64,000 nucleotides of DNA, taken from an uncultured Caldilineaceae bacterium. Its GTDB lineage: Bacteria; Chloroflexota; Anaerolineae; Caldilineales; Caldilineaceae. Below, piece after piece: positions 1 to 9,399 of this stretch. Location: NCBI GenBank assembly GCA_951813625.1, contig CATOTS010000019.1:62001-126000 (forward strand). Reading direction: 5' to 3'. Position 1 is the stretch's first letter; each line of letters opens with the position of its first letter. Under the pieces are notes generated by a model, which did not search any database, was not told the origin of the DNA, and was given only the letters and a program-made list of their open reading frames with translations. Both the position numbers and the translations under genes were made by a program.

Positions 1-734
1 GCGCTGGCTCAGGCATCGGCCGGGCAACCGCCTCCCTTTTCGCCAGCGAAGGCGCCAAAGTCGTAGTCGCCGATATCAACGCCGAAAGCGGTCAGGATAC
101 CGTGGACTCGATACGCAAGGCCGGCGGCGAGGCGCTCTTCGTTCAGGGCGATGTCGGTAAGCTCGCCGCCGTCGAGGCGATGGTCCGGACCGCCATCGAC
201 CGCTACGGACGCCTCGACATCGTCCACAGCAACGCCGCGACCTACGCAATGGGCACCGCCACAGAGTTGAGCGAAGAGGAATGGGACCTCACGCTCGACG
301 CCACTCTGAAGGCGACGTGGATGCTCGCCCGCTGCGCGCTGCCGCAGATGCTGGAACAGGGCGCCGGCGTATTCGTCATCACCGGCTCGGTCCATGCCCT
401 GCGCGGATACGCCGGCTATACCGCCTACCAGGCCGCCAAGGGTGGTCTGCTCGCGTTGACCCGCGCCCTTGCCGCCGACTACGCGCCGCAGGTCCGGGTG
501 AACACGATTCTGCCCGGCGCGGTCGTGACCGGCCTGTGGGACCCGATTTCGGAAGAAGACAGGAAAAAGATCGCCCGGATGTGCCCGCTCGAGCGCAATG
601 GCAGCCCGGAGGAGATTGCGCAGGCGGCGCTCTTCCTGGCCTCCGACATGTCCAGCTACATGACGGGGAGTCACGTCGTCGTCGACGGCGGGCTGAGCTC
701 GGTCATGACTCTGCCGGAGGACATTTCGCTCTAG
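1..734 (+). CDS. SDR family oxidoreductase, 5'-truncated by window start
   Basis: A short-chain dehydrogenase/reductase, probably an NAD(P)-dependent oxidation or reduction of a sugar or sugar acid in the cytoplasm. The reading frame is open from base 3 and ends at a TAG at 732-734. The visible N-terminus begins inside the Rossmann glycine motif (AGSGIG), followed by the usual acidic end of beta-2 (VVADIN) and the NAA-type motif (HSNAA). The catalytic serine lies in ITGS and the Tyr/Lys pair in YQAAK. The C-terminal MTGSHVVVDGG segment is typical of classical SDRs. Only the first few residues are missing. Sugar-acid and lactone enzymes follow downstream, which suggests a catabolic role, but the substrate cannot be read from the sequence. 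Confidence 0.93.
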   Translation, partial: AGSGIGRATASLFASEGAKVVVADINAESGQDTVDSIRKAGGEALFVQGDVGKLAAVEAMVRTAIDRYGRLDIVHSNAATYAMGTATELSEEEWDLTLDATLKATWMLARCALPQMLEQGAGVFVITGSVHALRGYAGYTAYQAAKGGLLALTRALAADYAPQVRVNTILPGAVVTGLWDPISEEDRKKIARMCPLERNGSPEEIAQAALFLASDMSSYMTGSHVVVDGGLSSVMTLPEDISL

Positions 735-985
735 CCATTCCCTTGGGCTGTGTCACGCGGGGGGTCCATCAAGTGCAGGATCTCCTGCTATAGGCAGCAA
801 TGACCGAAAGCGACTGCCAATGTAGCCGGCTCCCCGTTGGCGTCGCGCCGGAATCGTAGGCCGCTCCTTCCACTTCTCTCCATCCCAATCACCCCCGTCT
901 GTCGGCAGAGGCATCTGGTGGCCGGTAGGCGGCTGAAAGTGGCAAAAGTCTGCGAAGGGTCTTCTTCGCCAATCTTCGTGGAGTG

Positions 986-1225
986 CAGTCCAATATTGGG
1001 CTGCAAATTCCTGTGCCACGGGTACAACGGAGTCACGACCGTTCCACGTTCCATTCTCTGCCAGGGTGGAAGAATACGCCTTCCTGATTCCCTTTGGACG
1101 GTCGGGCCTTCGGCCCTCCCTTGTGCGGGGGGACTCCCCCCGCAACGCCCCCCTGACACCCCTCCTCCCGCCAGGTGTGAGTTCTTATGTAGCCCTGTGC
1201 AACCGGCGGCCCGTCGCCCCGCCAC
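986..1225 (+). repeat. Interspersed hairpin repeat, copy 1 (3' part diverged)
   Basis: It starts with CAGTCCAAT, like copies 2, 3 and 4. The core carries two perfect stem-loops: GGGCC/GGCCC with a 3-nt loop at 1104-1116, and GCGGGGGG/CCCCCCGC with loop ACT at 1125-1143. The stretch after the core (CCCCTGACACCCCTC, then a run resembling 'atgt-gccctg-gcaacc') matches the other copies, but similarity fades near 1225. The full-length copy 2 extends about 170 bp further. No inverted termini, target duplication or transposase is visible. Confidence 0.85.
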
Positions 1226-1511
1226 CGTGCCTGCGCGATTCCAGCGAGTCCCCAACGCGCCGCGTGCCTGTGCCGCCGTGTGTTCCCCTCGCAAGCCGCT
1301 CGCGCGTTCGACCGCCAGCCACCGCCCCCTGCAGCTCCTGCCCCCCAACCCCTGCCCCCTGCCCCCTGTAGTTACGATTCCCCCTTCCGAGCAAGAACCG
1401 CGAAAACGTGCTATGCTGCCGTCGCACAACTGAACGCAGCGCCTGCGTATACCCATCCCGAGAAACCATCAGGCCGCCGCCCATGCCGCCGCCGTACACA
1501 CAGACCTATGT

Positions 1512-1670
1512 CCTGTCACGAAGAGTCCGCCGCAACCCAAAAAACGGGCCAGCTGACCTGCCCCCGCGACTTCAATTGCACAGTCAACGGGCGCAAATGC
1601 GCCAAAAAGGTTCACAAAACGACAAGATCGCTTTCCTGTCACAAGATTCAACCAAGACATCCTGTCACGA
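1512..1670 (+). repeat. Three short direct repeats CCTGTCACRA
   Basis: CCTGTCACGA at 1512, CCTGTCACAA at 1635 and CCTGTCACGA at 1661, in a stretch without a credible gene. The spacing (123 and 26 bp) is irregular, so this is not a CRISPR array. The function is unknown; a repeated protein-binding site is possible. Confidence 0.4.
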
Positions 1671-2086
1671 GAGCCCAAAAGAAAAATTTATTTTCAGGCC
1701 GTTCTGGACAAATCATGCCATCCGATACCCTTTCGATACCCTACCTATCCCCGAATCGGCGTCTCATGCGGACAAAACCGGTCGTCGTCCGGGCCAACTG
1801 TGGACCGTACCCAGGCCAATTGCAACCAAATTGCGTCAAAGCAACGAAATGATGCCGCAATCTCACTCGGGTCGGGTTCAGACGCCTAAACTGCATAATC
1901 GGTGGCTCCCAGCATCAGTAGCTGACTGAATTTGACGACAGACAGCCTAAGCTGTGGCGGATTCTGGTTACAAGTTGGCAGTCTGACAGCGATTCCAACT
2001 CATAGTCACATTCTTATGCTCGAAATCTCGGCGGGAATGGTTTACATATCCAGATGCGTCTGCCCTGACCATCTTTGTGCAACGCG

Positions 2087-2115
2087 GTGACAACCTCCTT
2101 GGAATGTGATAGTAT
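2087..2115 (+). promoter_or_regulatory. Predicted promoter of the cupin-desaturase unit
   Basis: A -35-like GTGACA (2087-2092) is separated by 17 bp from a -10-like TAGTAT (2110-2115), which is preceded by TGA and so resembles an extended -10. It lies about 115 bp before the cupin start. The assignment is by inspection only. Confidence 0.45.
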
Positions 2116-2232
2116 TGCTGTCCAGAAAGTAGACGAAGGCGCCTGCACTGCAAGCGCCATCCAGCGTTCCATAAGGCTGAACTGTCCCGACCGAAACCGG
2201 TTCGGCCGCAATCCGGAAAGCGAGACCCGGCA

Positions 2233-2616
2233 ATGGTCGAAAATAAAGTCCTGCCAGCCACGGAGGCGACAGTGCAGGAGTTCGACTTTGGCGAGTTGGT
2301 CTGGTATGCCAACGGCAAGATCGGCAACAGCGACACGATGACCTTCGGGCGCGCCATTCTGAAAGCCGGGCAGGCCAATTTTCGCCACTACCACCCAAAC
2401 TGTGAGGAGATTCTGCACGTCCTCAGCGGGCAGATCGTCCACTCGCTCGGCGACGACCTATACCCGATGGGACCGGGAGATACGATTGTGGTCCCGCCCA
2501 ACGTCGTCCACAACGCCAGCAACGAAGGCGACGATACAGCGGTCATGTCGATCCTCTTTTCGACGCCGGATCGCGAGACGGTTGTCGTTGACGACAATGA
2601 GAAGGCCGGCGGATGA
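2233..2616 (+). CDS. Small cupin-domain protein
   Basis: A 127-residue single-domain cupin, a beta-barrel metalloprotein family that includes isomerases, dioxygenases and sugar-binding sensors. Cupin motif 1 is visible as HYHPNCEE (His52, His54, Glu58/59) followed by a Gly-containing turn. Motif 2 is GDTIVVPPNVVHN with His93. These residues form the usual 3-His/1-Glu metal site. There is no signal peptide, so it should be cytoplasmic. It is followed 65 bp later by a membrane desaturase with its own good ribosome-binding site, and both may be transcribed from the promoter predicted at 2087-2115. The substrate cannot be told from the sequence. Confidence 0.88.
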   Translation: MVENKVLPATEATVQEFDFGELVWYANGKIGNSDTMTFGRAILKAGQANFRHYHPNCEEILHVLSGQIVHSLGDDLYPMGPGDTIVVPPNVVHNASNEGDDTAVMSILFSTPDRETVVVDDNEKAGG

Positions 2617-2681
2617 GCATTGGCGGAGGTCGCCGAAAACTTCGCATTCAGTTACCGCCGCTGGTGTAAGGAGAGAGCGTG

Positions 2682-3713
2682 ATGCAGTCCACACAGCCAG
2701 GCCTGGAGAGACGCGAGGCACTTAAGATCGATTGGTACCGTGTGCCCGTGGCGCGCGCCGATCTCAACGCGCTCAATCAGCGCAGCGACTGGCAGGGCGG
2801 CCTCCAGGTCGCCGGCCACTTGGGACTGGTGGCAATCACCGGCGTCGCGGCCTGGTACGCGGCCGGGCAATTTCCCCTGGCTGCACTTCTCCTGGTCCTG
2901 CTCCTGCACGGCACCTTCTACTCCTTTCTCTACAACGGTACACACGAGCTCCTGCACAACACCGTTTTCAAGACGAGGGCACTGAATGTCTTTTTTGCCC
3001 GCTTCCTCAGTTTTCTCGTGTGGCGCAACCACCTGATGTTTTCCACCAGCCACATCGAGCACCACAAATACACGCTGCATCCGCCTGACGACCTCGAGGT
3101 CGAGCTGCCCATGGAGCTGACCGTGGCCGGCTTCCTGAAGAACGCCGTCGTGGCCCCTTGGATTTTCTACGACACCATGAGATCGACGATTCGCCTCGCC
3201 TTCGGCAAATTGGAAGGCGAGTGGGAGCATTCGCTGTTTCCCCCGGAAGCGGCCCAGAAGCGGCGTCAGCTATTTGCCTGGGCGCGCTGGCTGCTGCTGG
3301 GGCACGGCCTGATCCTCGCGGTGTCTCTCTACTTCGGCTGGTGGCTGCTGCCCGTTCTGACGACCTTCGCGCCTTTCTACGGCGGATGGCTGCGCTACCT
3401 CTGCAACAATCTGCAGCACGCGGGGTTGCAGGACACTGTGCCCGATTTTCGCCTCTGCTGCCGCACGGTCTACCTCAATCCCTTTACCAGCTTCCTCTAC
3501 TGGCAGATGAACTATCACACCGAACACCACATGTACGCCGGCGTTCCCTGCTACAATCTGCCAAAGCTGCACCGGCTGATCAAGCCGGAAATGCCGGCCT
3601 GCAAACGGGGACTGCTGCCCGCATGGATCGAAATCATCAAGATCATGCGGAAGCAGAAAGCCGACCCCGCCTACCAGCACGTCCCCGAGTTGCCTTCGCC
3701 CGCTCCTATCTGA
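2682..3713 (+). CDS. Membrane fatty acid desaturase-family protein
   Basis: A 343-residue integral membrane di-iron enzyme of the fatty acid desaturase/hydroxylase family. The three histidine boxes are present: HELLH (about residues 88-92), HIEHH (about 124-128) and a C-terminal HTEHH in YHTEHHMYAGVPCYN. Hydrophobic segments surround residues 45-85, 105-118 and 205-230, giving the usual hairpin membrane topology. AAGGAG at 2668-2673 lies 8 nt before the ATG at 2682; a GTG directly upstream (2679) is an alternative start. The family oxidises acyl chains, carotenoids or related lipids using O2. The position of the boxes fits an acyl desaturase, but a hydroxylase activity is possible. The organism is therefore probably able to use oxygen. 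Confidence 0.88.
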   Translation: MQSTQPGLERREALKIDWYRVPVARADLNALNQRSDWQGGLQVAGHLGLVAITGVAAWYAAGQFPLAALLLVLLLHGTFYSFLYNGTHELLHNTVFKTRALNVFFARFLSFLVWRNHLMFSTSHIEHHKYTLHPPDDLEVELPMELTVAGFLKNAVVAPWIFYDTMRSTIRLAFGKLEGEWEHSLFPPEAAQKRRQLFAWARWLLLGHGLILAVSLYFGWWLLPVLTTFAPFYGGWLRYLCNNLQHAGLQDTVPDFRLCCRTVYLNPFTSFLYWQMNYHTEHHMYAGVPCYNLPKLHRLIKPEMPACKRGLLPAWIEIIKIMRKQKADPAYQHVPELPSPAPI

Positions 3714-3841
3714 GCGCGCCCGACATCCCGCGACGCCCTGGTCTTGCCGCGCCGTGAACCAGAAGCGGCAGGCAAGAGCTTGAAGCTGTTCTGATTTCAT
3801 CAGCCAACCAGAAAATTAAGGTCCCCAGTAGGAGAAGCGCC

Positions 3842-4900
3842 ATGACGGAACGCACGCTGTATGTCGGCACCTATACGCAACGAGACAGCAAAGGCATCTA
3901 CATCTATCGTTTTGACGCGGTAAGCGGCGCGTTGCGCCGCGAGGCCGTCTACCCCGGGCTGGACAACCCCTCCTTCCTGGCCCTGCATCCCGGCGGGCAA
4001 ACTCTATACGCAGTAAACGAAAGCGAGGATGCCGGACATGTCAGCAGTTTCGCAATAGACAGTGAATCCGGCGCCCTGCACTTCCTCAACCGGCACCCGA
4101 CGCACGGAAGCTCGCCCTGCCATCTGACGGTCGAACCGGATGGCAATACGCTGGTCGTCGCCAACTACTACAGCGGCAACGTGGCCGTCTTTCCGCTGAA
4201 TGCCGACGGTTCAATCGCTGGGGCGGTGCAGGACATTCAGCACCATGGCAGCGGGCCGAACCAGGAGCGGCAGGAGGCCGCGCACGCGCACTCCGCCACG
4301 GTCAGCCCCGACGGCGCCCGAGTCTACGTCGCCGACCTGGGCATCGACAAGGTGATGATCTACCGCATCGTCGACGGACGGCTGGAAGCCAACGACCCCG
4401 CCCATGTGCCGCTGCGGGCCGGCGCCGGCCCGCGCCACTTCGACTTTCATCCCAATGGGAGCTGCGCCTACATTATCAATGAACTGGACTTGACGGTCAC
4501 GGCCTGTGCCTACGATGGAGACAGCGGGGCCTTGACGCCGTTTCAGACACTCTCCACGCTGCCGCAGGATGTGGAAGATCGCAGTGGCTTCAGTTGCGCC
4601 GACATCCACGTCTCACCCGACGGTCGCTTCCTCTACGGATCGAACCGCGGCCACGATACCATCGCCATCTTTGCGGTAGACGACGTCAGCGGTCATCTGA
4701 CTTCGGCGGGGCATGCTTCAACGCGCGGCAGGACCCCGCGCAACTTTACCCTCGATCCGACCGGCGCCTGGCTCCTGGCCGCCAACCAGGATTCAGACGA
4801 TATCAGCGTGTTCCGGCGAGATTCCGACAGCGGTCAACTGACGCCTCACGGCGAGATGGTCTGGGCGCCGATGCCGGTCTGCCTGCTATTCGGCCCGTAG
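3842..4900 (+). CDS. Lactonase family protein (6-phosphogluconolactonase YbhE-type beta-propeller)
   Basis: A 352-residue protein of the lactonase/cycloisomerase family with seven-bladed beta-propeller fold. The N-terminus (TLYVGTYTQRDSKGIY) is characteristic, and repeated blade signatures with the pattern DG-A-Y-ad follow (for example SPDGARVYVADLG, SPDGRFLYGSNRGHD and DPTGAWLLAANQDSD). It probably hydrolyses a sugar-acid lactone, such as 6-phosphogluconolactone or a galactono/glucono-lactone, in the cytoplasm. AGGAG at 3830-3834 lies 7 nt before the ATG. The nearby galactonate-dehydratase-like enzyme would act on the product of an aldonolactonase, which supports a sugar-lactone substrate, but that link is inference. 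Confidence 0.9.
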   Translation: MTERTLYVGTYTQRDSKGIYIYRFDAVSGALRREAVYPGLDNPSFLALHPGGQTLYAVNESEDAGHVSSFAIDSESGALHFLNRHPTHGSSPCHLTVEPDGNTLVVANYYSGNVAVFPLNADGSIAGAVQDIQHHGSGPNQERQEAAHAHSATVSPDGARVYVADLGIDKVMIYRIVDGRLEANDPAHVPLRAGAGPRHFDFHPNGSCAYIINELDLTVTACAYDGDSGALTPFQTLSTLPQDVEDRSGFSCADIHVSPDGRFLYGSNRGHDTIAIFAVDDVSGHLTSAGHASTRGRTPRNFTLDPTGAWLLAANQDSDDISVFRRDSDSGQLTPHGEMVWAPMPVCLLFGP

Positions 4901-4920
4901 CGGCAACCGGAGAAGTTTTG

Positions 4921-6180
4921 GTGCAATTCGGCATATTCTACGAACATCAGCTGCCCCGACCCTGGGCCGAGGAGAGCGAGCACCGTCTGCTCAAAGAGGC
5001 GCTGGAGCAGGTCGAGCTGGCCGACCGCTTGGGTATCGAATACGCCTGGGAAGTGGAGCACCATTTCCTGGAGGAGTACTCCCATTCGTCAGCGCCGGAA
5101 GTCTTCTTGGCCGCCTGCAGCCAGCGGACAAAGCAGATCCGGCTTGGCCACGGGATCGTGCTTATGCCCAGCGGCTTCAACCATCCGGCGCGGGTCGCCG
5201 AGCGCCTCGCCACTTTGGATCTGATCAGCGACGGGCGCGTCGAATGGGGTACCGGCTCATCCAGCAGCCGCAGCGAGCTCGAGGGCTTCGGCGTCGACCC
5301 CGAGCAAAAGCATCTGATGTGGGAAGAAGCCGTGCGCGAGGCGGCCAAAATGATGGTGATGGAACCGTACGCCGGCTTCAGTGGGCAGAGCTTTGCCATG
5401 CCCGCGCGCAACGTGGTGCCCAAGCCGCTGCAGAAACCGCATCCTCCACTGTGGCTGGCCTGCTCGAACCGCGAGACGATCAAGATCGCCGCCCGCTACG
5501 GCATGGGCGCGCTCACCTTCGCCTTCATCGATCCTGCCTCCGCCGCCCAATGGGTGGAAGAGTACTACGAAACGTTTCAACGCGAGTGCAGGCCGATAGG
5601 CAGGGCCGTCAACCCGAACATAGCCGTCGTCGCCGGCTTCATGCTGCATGAGGACGCCGACGAGGCCGTGCGCCGCGGCGCGCGCAACTTTCAGTTCTTC
5701 GGCTACGCCTTAAGCCATTTCTACATCAGCGGCAGCCACCTGCCCGGCAACTTCGACCTTTGGGAAGACTTCCAGCGCAATATGCCGCCAAAAACTGAGC
5801 CTGCTGCCGGCATCGGCAGTCCCGACCAGGTGCGGACGAACCTGGAGGCGCTCGAGGCCGCCGGTGTCGACCAGGTCGTGTTTGTGCAGCAGGCCGGCAA
5901 CAACCGCCACCAACACATCTGCGAGTCGTTGGAACTGTTCGCCGCGCGGCTGCTGCCCGCGTTCAAAGAGCGGGACGAGGTCCACCGGCAAGGCAAAGCG
6001 AAAAGGCTCGCGCCGGCCGTCGAGCGGGCCATGAGCTTCGTGAGTGATCTGCCGCCGGTCGAGGAACTGCCCCCTCTGGACGCTTATCCTCTGCAGGCCG
6101 CCAAAGCCGGGCTCGCCGAAGAGCCGCAACGCCCTGTTGACGGCGACAATATCGTAACCGCAATCGCAGGCCGCGGCTGA
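4921..6180 (+). CDS. LLM class flavin-dependent oxidoreductase
   Basis: A 419-residue luciferase-like monooxygenase (bacterial luciferase/F420 TIM-barrel fold). The N-terminus MQFGIFYEHQLPRPW is typical for this group. Further family features are EVEHHFLEEYSHSSAPEVFLAA, LGHGIVLMPSGFNHPARVAE and the GRVEWGTGSSSSRSE phosphate-binding region. The open frame extends far upstream of the real gene; I chose the GTG at 4921 because GGAGAAG (4909-4915) lies 5 nt before it and because homology begins there. It starts 20 bp after the lactonase stop, so the two are probably one operon. The family oxidises organic substrates with reduced flavin; the substrate is unknown here. Confidence 0.9.
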   Translation: MQFGIFYEHQLPRPWAEESEHRLLKEALEQVELADRLGIEYAWEVEHHFLEEYSHSSAPEVFLAACSQRTKQIRLGHGIVLMPSGFNHPARVAERLATLDLISDGRVEWGTGSSSSRSELEGFGVDPEQKHLMWEEAVREAAKMMVMEPYAGFSGQSFAMPARNVVPKPLQKPHPPLWLACSNRETIKIAARYGMGALTFAFIDPASAAQWVEEYYETFQRECRPIGRAVNPNIAVVAGFMLHEDADEAVRRGARNFQFFGYALSHFYISGSHLPGNFDLWEDFQRNMPPKTEPAAGIGSPDQVRTNLEALEAAGVDQVVFVQQAGNNRHQHICESLELFAARLLPAFKERDEVHRQGKAKRLAPAVERAMSFVSDLPPVEELPPLDAYPLQAAKAGLAEEPQRPVDGDNIVTAIAGRG

Positions 6181-6249
6181 CATCGCACCGTTGTCCCATT
6201 GGCACAAGCAGTCCGGAGCTGTCCCCGGCCCTGCTCCCGGACCTGCAGC

Positions 6250-8067
6250 TCAGTCCCCTTCGATCGCCGCACGCCTCTGCTGCGCCGCCCTGATCCGCTC
6301 CATGTCGAATTTCGCCGAACGGTCGAAGCCGTAGATGCCGTTCTGCTCCTGGAAGATATCCGTTAGCTGCGTGTAGCAGTAGCCGAAGTGGGCCGGGTCG
6401 TCGAGCAATATGGCGCACAACTGCGTGAAGCGTTCATAGAACTCCTCGATCGAACGCGGGCGTTCGCCGTAGCCCCATGAGTACTCCTCCTCACCGGCTT
6501 CTGGATTCCACCAGATGCCGCCGAACTCGCTGACAAAAAACGGCTGGCCCCGGTAGGGAACTGAAAAAACCATCCCATCGCGTTCGTTGTAGTAGGGCTG
6601 ACCGTCGCCGACGCCGGCATGGTGCGCGGCAAATGTGTCGAGGTCCTGCGTGTAGTCGTGGCAGTCGTAGACATCGGCCTCGGGCACACGGTGGGCATAG
6701 CCGGACGTATCCAGCACCGGCCGCGTCAGGTCCATCGCCTTGGTTGCCAGAAAAAGGCCGCGCGTCACCTCGTCGAGTCTGGTGATGCGGTCGTGCAGGG
6801 GTTGCCAGGTCTCATTCAAGGGGCACCAGCCGATGATCGAAGGGTGGGAATAGTCCCGCTCCAGCACTTCCAGCCATTCGGTGATGTAGGAAGCGGTCGG
6901 CTGCTGATGCGTCTCCTGCGCCCCGTAGCCCCGGCAGCCCCAGTCGCCGAACTCGCCCCAGAGCAGGTACCCGAGACGGTCGGCGTGATAGAGGAACTGT
7001 TCTTCAAAAACCTTCTGGTGCAGCCGCGCGCCGTTGAATCCTGCCTCCATGCTCAGCTCAATGTCGCGCCGCAGCGCTTCGTCGCTCGGCGCGGTCATGA
7101 TGCCGTCCGGGTAATAGCCCTGGTCCAGCACCAGCCGCTGGAAGACCGGCCTCCCGTTGAGCGTGATCGCCCTTCCATCGATCGCGACGCTCCGCAGTCC
7201 GGCGTAGCTGCTGGCTTCGTCCACGGTTGCCCCGCCCCCATCCACCAGCCGCAGGACGACGTCGTAGAGATGCGGGTCCTCGGGCGACCACAACCTTCGT
7301 CGCTCTTCAGGCACTTCCAGGTCCAGGCTTAACCCAAAATCCAACGCAGCCGAACACGCCGACTCGCTTACAACGCCGGCGCCGTCGAGCAGTTGTGCCT
7401 CCAGCCGCAACCCCTTTCGGCTGACCGGCATCGCGTGCCCCGCTACGCCCGGTCGATGAACGAGCGGCTGTTCCAACCGGATTACGCCGTTTGCGACATC
7501 GGGCGTGAGCCTTGGACGCCCAAGATGTATGTGTGGAACGGGCTCCATCCATACGCTCTGCCAGATGCCGGTCGTCCGCACGTAAATTGCCCCGCGCGGT
7601 GCATACGTCTGCGCCTGTTTCCCGCGCGGCTGCGGATCGCGCTGGCTGTCGCGGGCGCGTACGACGATCTCAGCGCGCTCGCCCGGCGCGGCCGCCCCGC
7701 TCAGGTCACAGGTGAAAAGGCTGAACCCGCCCCGGTGCCGGCCGACCTCCTGCCCATTGACCCACACCGTGGCATCGTAGTCGACCGCCTGAAAGTGGAG
7801 CAGTACGCGCCGCCCCTTCCACCCGCTGGGAATCTCGACCTCGCGGCGGTACCAGACGGCCTCCAGGAAGTCGTTGTTCCCCACGCCGGAGAGTTGCGAC
7901 TCCGGGCAGAAGGGAACGATGATGCTGCCCGCCAGCGGGCGGTTCAGCAACCCTCGTTCGAGCCCGCTGTCACCCTGGTCGATTTCAAACTCCCAGGCGC
8001 CGTTGAGGCAGAGCCAGTCCTGGCGGACGAACTGCGGACGCGGGTATTCGGGGCGCGGGATCGACAT
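6250..8067 (-). CDS. Glycoside hydrolase family 2 (beta-galactosidase/glucuronidase-like)
   Basis: A 605-residue GH2 enzyme that should cleave terminal beta-linked sugars with retention. The N-terminal sugar-binding jelly roll (residues about 1-190, with RPEYPRPQFVRQDWLCLNG) is followed by the immunoglobulin-like domain and a TIM barrel. The acid/base is Glu419 in CPLNETW and the nucleophile is Glu514 in FVSEFGG. No signal peptide is seen, so it acts inside the cell on imported glycosides. The frame is open further upstream, but ATG at 8065-8067 has a GGAGG-containing ribosome-binding site and matches the family N-terminus. It follows the zinc dehydrogenase gene by 38 bp on the same strand, which indicates co-transcription. 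Confidence 0.93.
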   Translation of the reverse strand: MSIPRPEYPRPQFVRQDWLCLNGAWEFEIDQGDSGLERGLLNRPLAGSIIVPFCPESQLSGVGNNDFLEAVWYRREVEIPSGWKGRRVLLHFQAVDYDATVWVNGQEVGRHRGGFSLFTCDLSGAAAPGERAEIVVRARDSQRDPQPRGKQAQTYAPRGAIYVRTTGIWQSVWMEPVPHIHLGRPRLTPDVANGVIRLEQPLVHRPGVAGHAMPVSRKGLRLEAQLLDGAGVVSESACSAALDFGLSLDLEVPEERRRLWSPEDPHLYDVVLRLVDGGGATVDEASSYAGLRSVAIDGRAITLNGRPVFQRLVLDQGYYPDGIMTAPSDEALRRDIELSMEAGFNGARLHQKVFEEQFLYHADRLGYLLWGEFGDWGCRGYGAQETHQQPTASYITEWLEVLERDYSHPSIIGWCPLNETWQPLHDRITRLDEVTRGLFLATKAMDLTRPVLDTSGYAHRVPEADVYDCHDYTQDLDTFAAHHAGVGDGQPYYNERDGMVFSVPYRGQPFFVSEFGGIWWNPEAGEEEYSWGYGERPRSIEEFYERFTQLCAILLDDPAHFGYCYTQLTDIFQEQNGIYGFDRSAKFDMERIRAAQQRRAAIEGD

Positions 8068-8105
8068 TGGTGGCCTCCAGTTTAGGGTCTTTGAGAGAGG
8101 AAAAC

Positions 8106-9155
8106 TCAGTTGCTGTAAGGCGCCAGCAGCACCTTTGAGACGTTGCCCGGGCTGTGGACGAGCCGGTGAAACCAGTCGCCGCCGTCTGCAAGCGGGGCTT
8201 CGACAATCCACGGGTCAAGGCGGTAGTTTCCGGCGTGGAGCTGTTCGAGACCTTGCGCGAAGTCAGCCGCGCCGTAGGCAAAGCTGCCCCGCACCGTCAG
8301 CTCCTGGCGGATAATCGCCGCGGCCGGCATCGGGCTTGTCTCCTCGTGCAGACCCGAAAGGATCAGCGTGCCGGCGTTGCGCGTGGCGGCCACGCACTGG
8401 CCGCGCGTCCCGCCCGTGCCGACCGCGTCAACCGAGACGGCAACGCCGTCGCCTGCGGTTTCCTCTTTGACGAATTCCACGAGATCCGGGCCCTGGCCGG
8501 CCGCGCCCGGTCCCCGCGCCCCGGGCGAAAACGTTTCGCCGCCCAGCGCCCCGCCCATCGCCAGCCGCTCAGGATCGAGATCGGCGATAAAGATCCGCTC
8601 CGCGCCTGCCAGCTTTAGCGCCTGCAACGCGAGCAGCCCGATCGGTCCCGCCCCGACAATCAGCGCCGACTCGCCCGCCACTTCTCCCGCCAAAGCGCCG
8701 ATGCGTACGCCGACTCCCACCGGCTCGGTCAGCGCGCCCGTGCGCAGCGCCATCCCTTGCGGCAGCTTGTGGACCAGGAACGACGGAATGCTGACAAACT
8801 CGGCAAACGCGCCGGGCCGGTGCGCGCCCACCAACCTCCGCTCCGGGCAGAGTTGGGTCAGCCCCAAACGGCAGGTGCGGCACTGGCCGCAATAGGTCAG
8901 CGGGTTGACCGTCACCCAGTCTCCGGTCTCGAAACCGCTCACGTCGCGCCCGAGTTCCACGATCTCGCCGGCGAACTCATGGCCCATGACGAGCGGCGGC
9001 GTGCGCAGGGCGTTGTGGCCTAGGTAGCCGCTCAACTCGGAGCCGCAGATGCCGGCATAGGCGACGCGGATGACGACTTCTGAAGCCGTCGGCGCAGGGT
9101 CGGGCTGCTCCTGCATCTCCATCTTTTCCGGCGCGGTCCATACGAGCGCTCGCAT
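8106..9155 (-). CDS. Zinc-binding medium-chain dehydrogenase (polyol/threonine dehydrogenase-like)
   Basis: A 349-residue MDR-family alcohol/polyol dehydrogenase. The catalytic zinc region shows GICGSEL and GHEFAGEIV. The structural zinc lobe has four cysteines spaced C-x2-C-x2-C-x7-C (CGQCRTCRLGLTQLC). The Rossmann motif is VGAGPIGLLALQ. It probably oxidises a sugar alcohol or sugar with NAD(P). GGAGG lies 7 nt before the ATG. It is the first gene of a two-gene unit with the GH2 glycosidase, so it may process a sugar released by that enzyme. It is divergently transcribed from the galactonate-dehydratase-like gene. Confidence 0.92.
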   Translation of the reverse strand: MRALVWTAPEKMEMQEQPDPAPTASEVVIRVAYAGICGSELSGYLGHNALRTPPLVMGHEFAGEIVELGRDVSGFETGDWVTVNPLTYCGQCRTCRLGLTQLCPERRLVGAHRPGAFAEFVSIPSFLVHKLPQGMALRTGALTEPVGVGVRIGALAGEVAGESALIVGAGPIGLLALQALKLAGAERIFIADLDPERLAMGGALGGETFSPGARGPGAAGQGPDLVEFVKEETAGDGVAVSVDAVGTGGTRGQCVAATRNAGTLILSGLHEETSPMPAAAIIRQELTVRGSFAYGAADFAQGLEQLHAGNYRLDPWIVEAPLADGGDWFHRLVHSPGNVSKVLLAPYSN

Positions 9156-9399
9156 CGAAATCCTCCACAGCTTGGTTGGCGTAACCTATGGCAACATGAT
9201 ACGGAATCGCAGCGCGAACTGCAATTAGGACCGAACGTCAATTCGCTGCCAACGGCGCTTTCCCATCGCTCATTCACGCCCCGTTCCCAGTGGTTACGGC
9301 TTGCGTCAATCCCGGCTTACGGGTAGGCTTTGATAGGCGAAACGCCGCGCGCGCGCCCCGCCCTACATCCAGTCTTGCCACATCTCCGAGGAGCGTTCC

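Larger units (their letters stand above)
735..2086. other. Intergenic region with no credible gene
   Basis: About 1.35 kb between the SDR and the cupin operon. All open frames here have low-complexity, Arg/Pro-rich translations without recognisable domains, and I regard them as chance frames in GC-rich DNA. The region holds one copy of the interspersed hairpin repeat (986-1225) and three short direct repeats (1512-1670). Confidence 0.6.

Noticed and set aside
1512-1670. CRISPR-like repeats
   Set aside because: Only three 10-bp copies with irregular spacing and no cas genes.
735-2232. Several long open frames on both strands
   Set aside because: Their translations are Arg/Pro/Cys-rich without domains; they span the repeat and lack ribosome-binding sites. 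I treat them as GC-driven chance frames.
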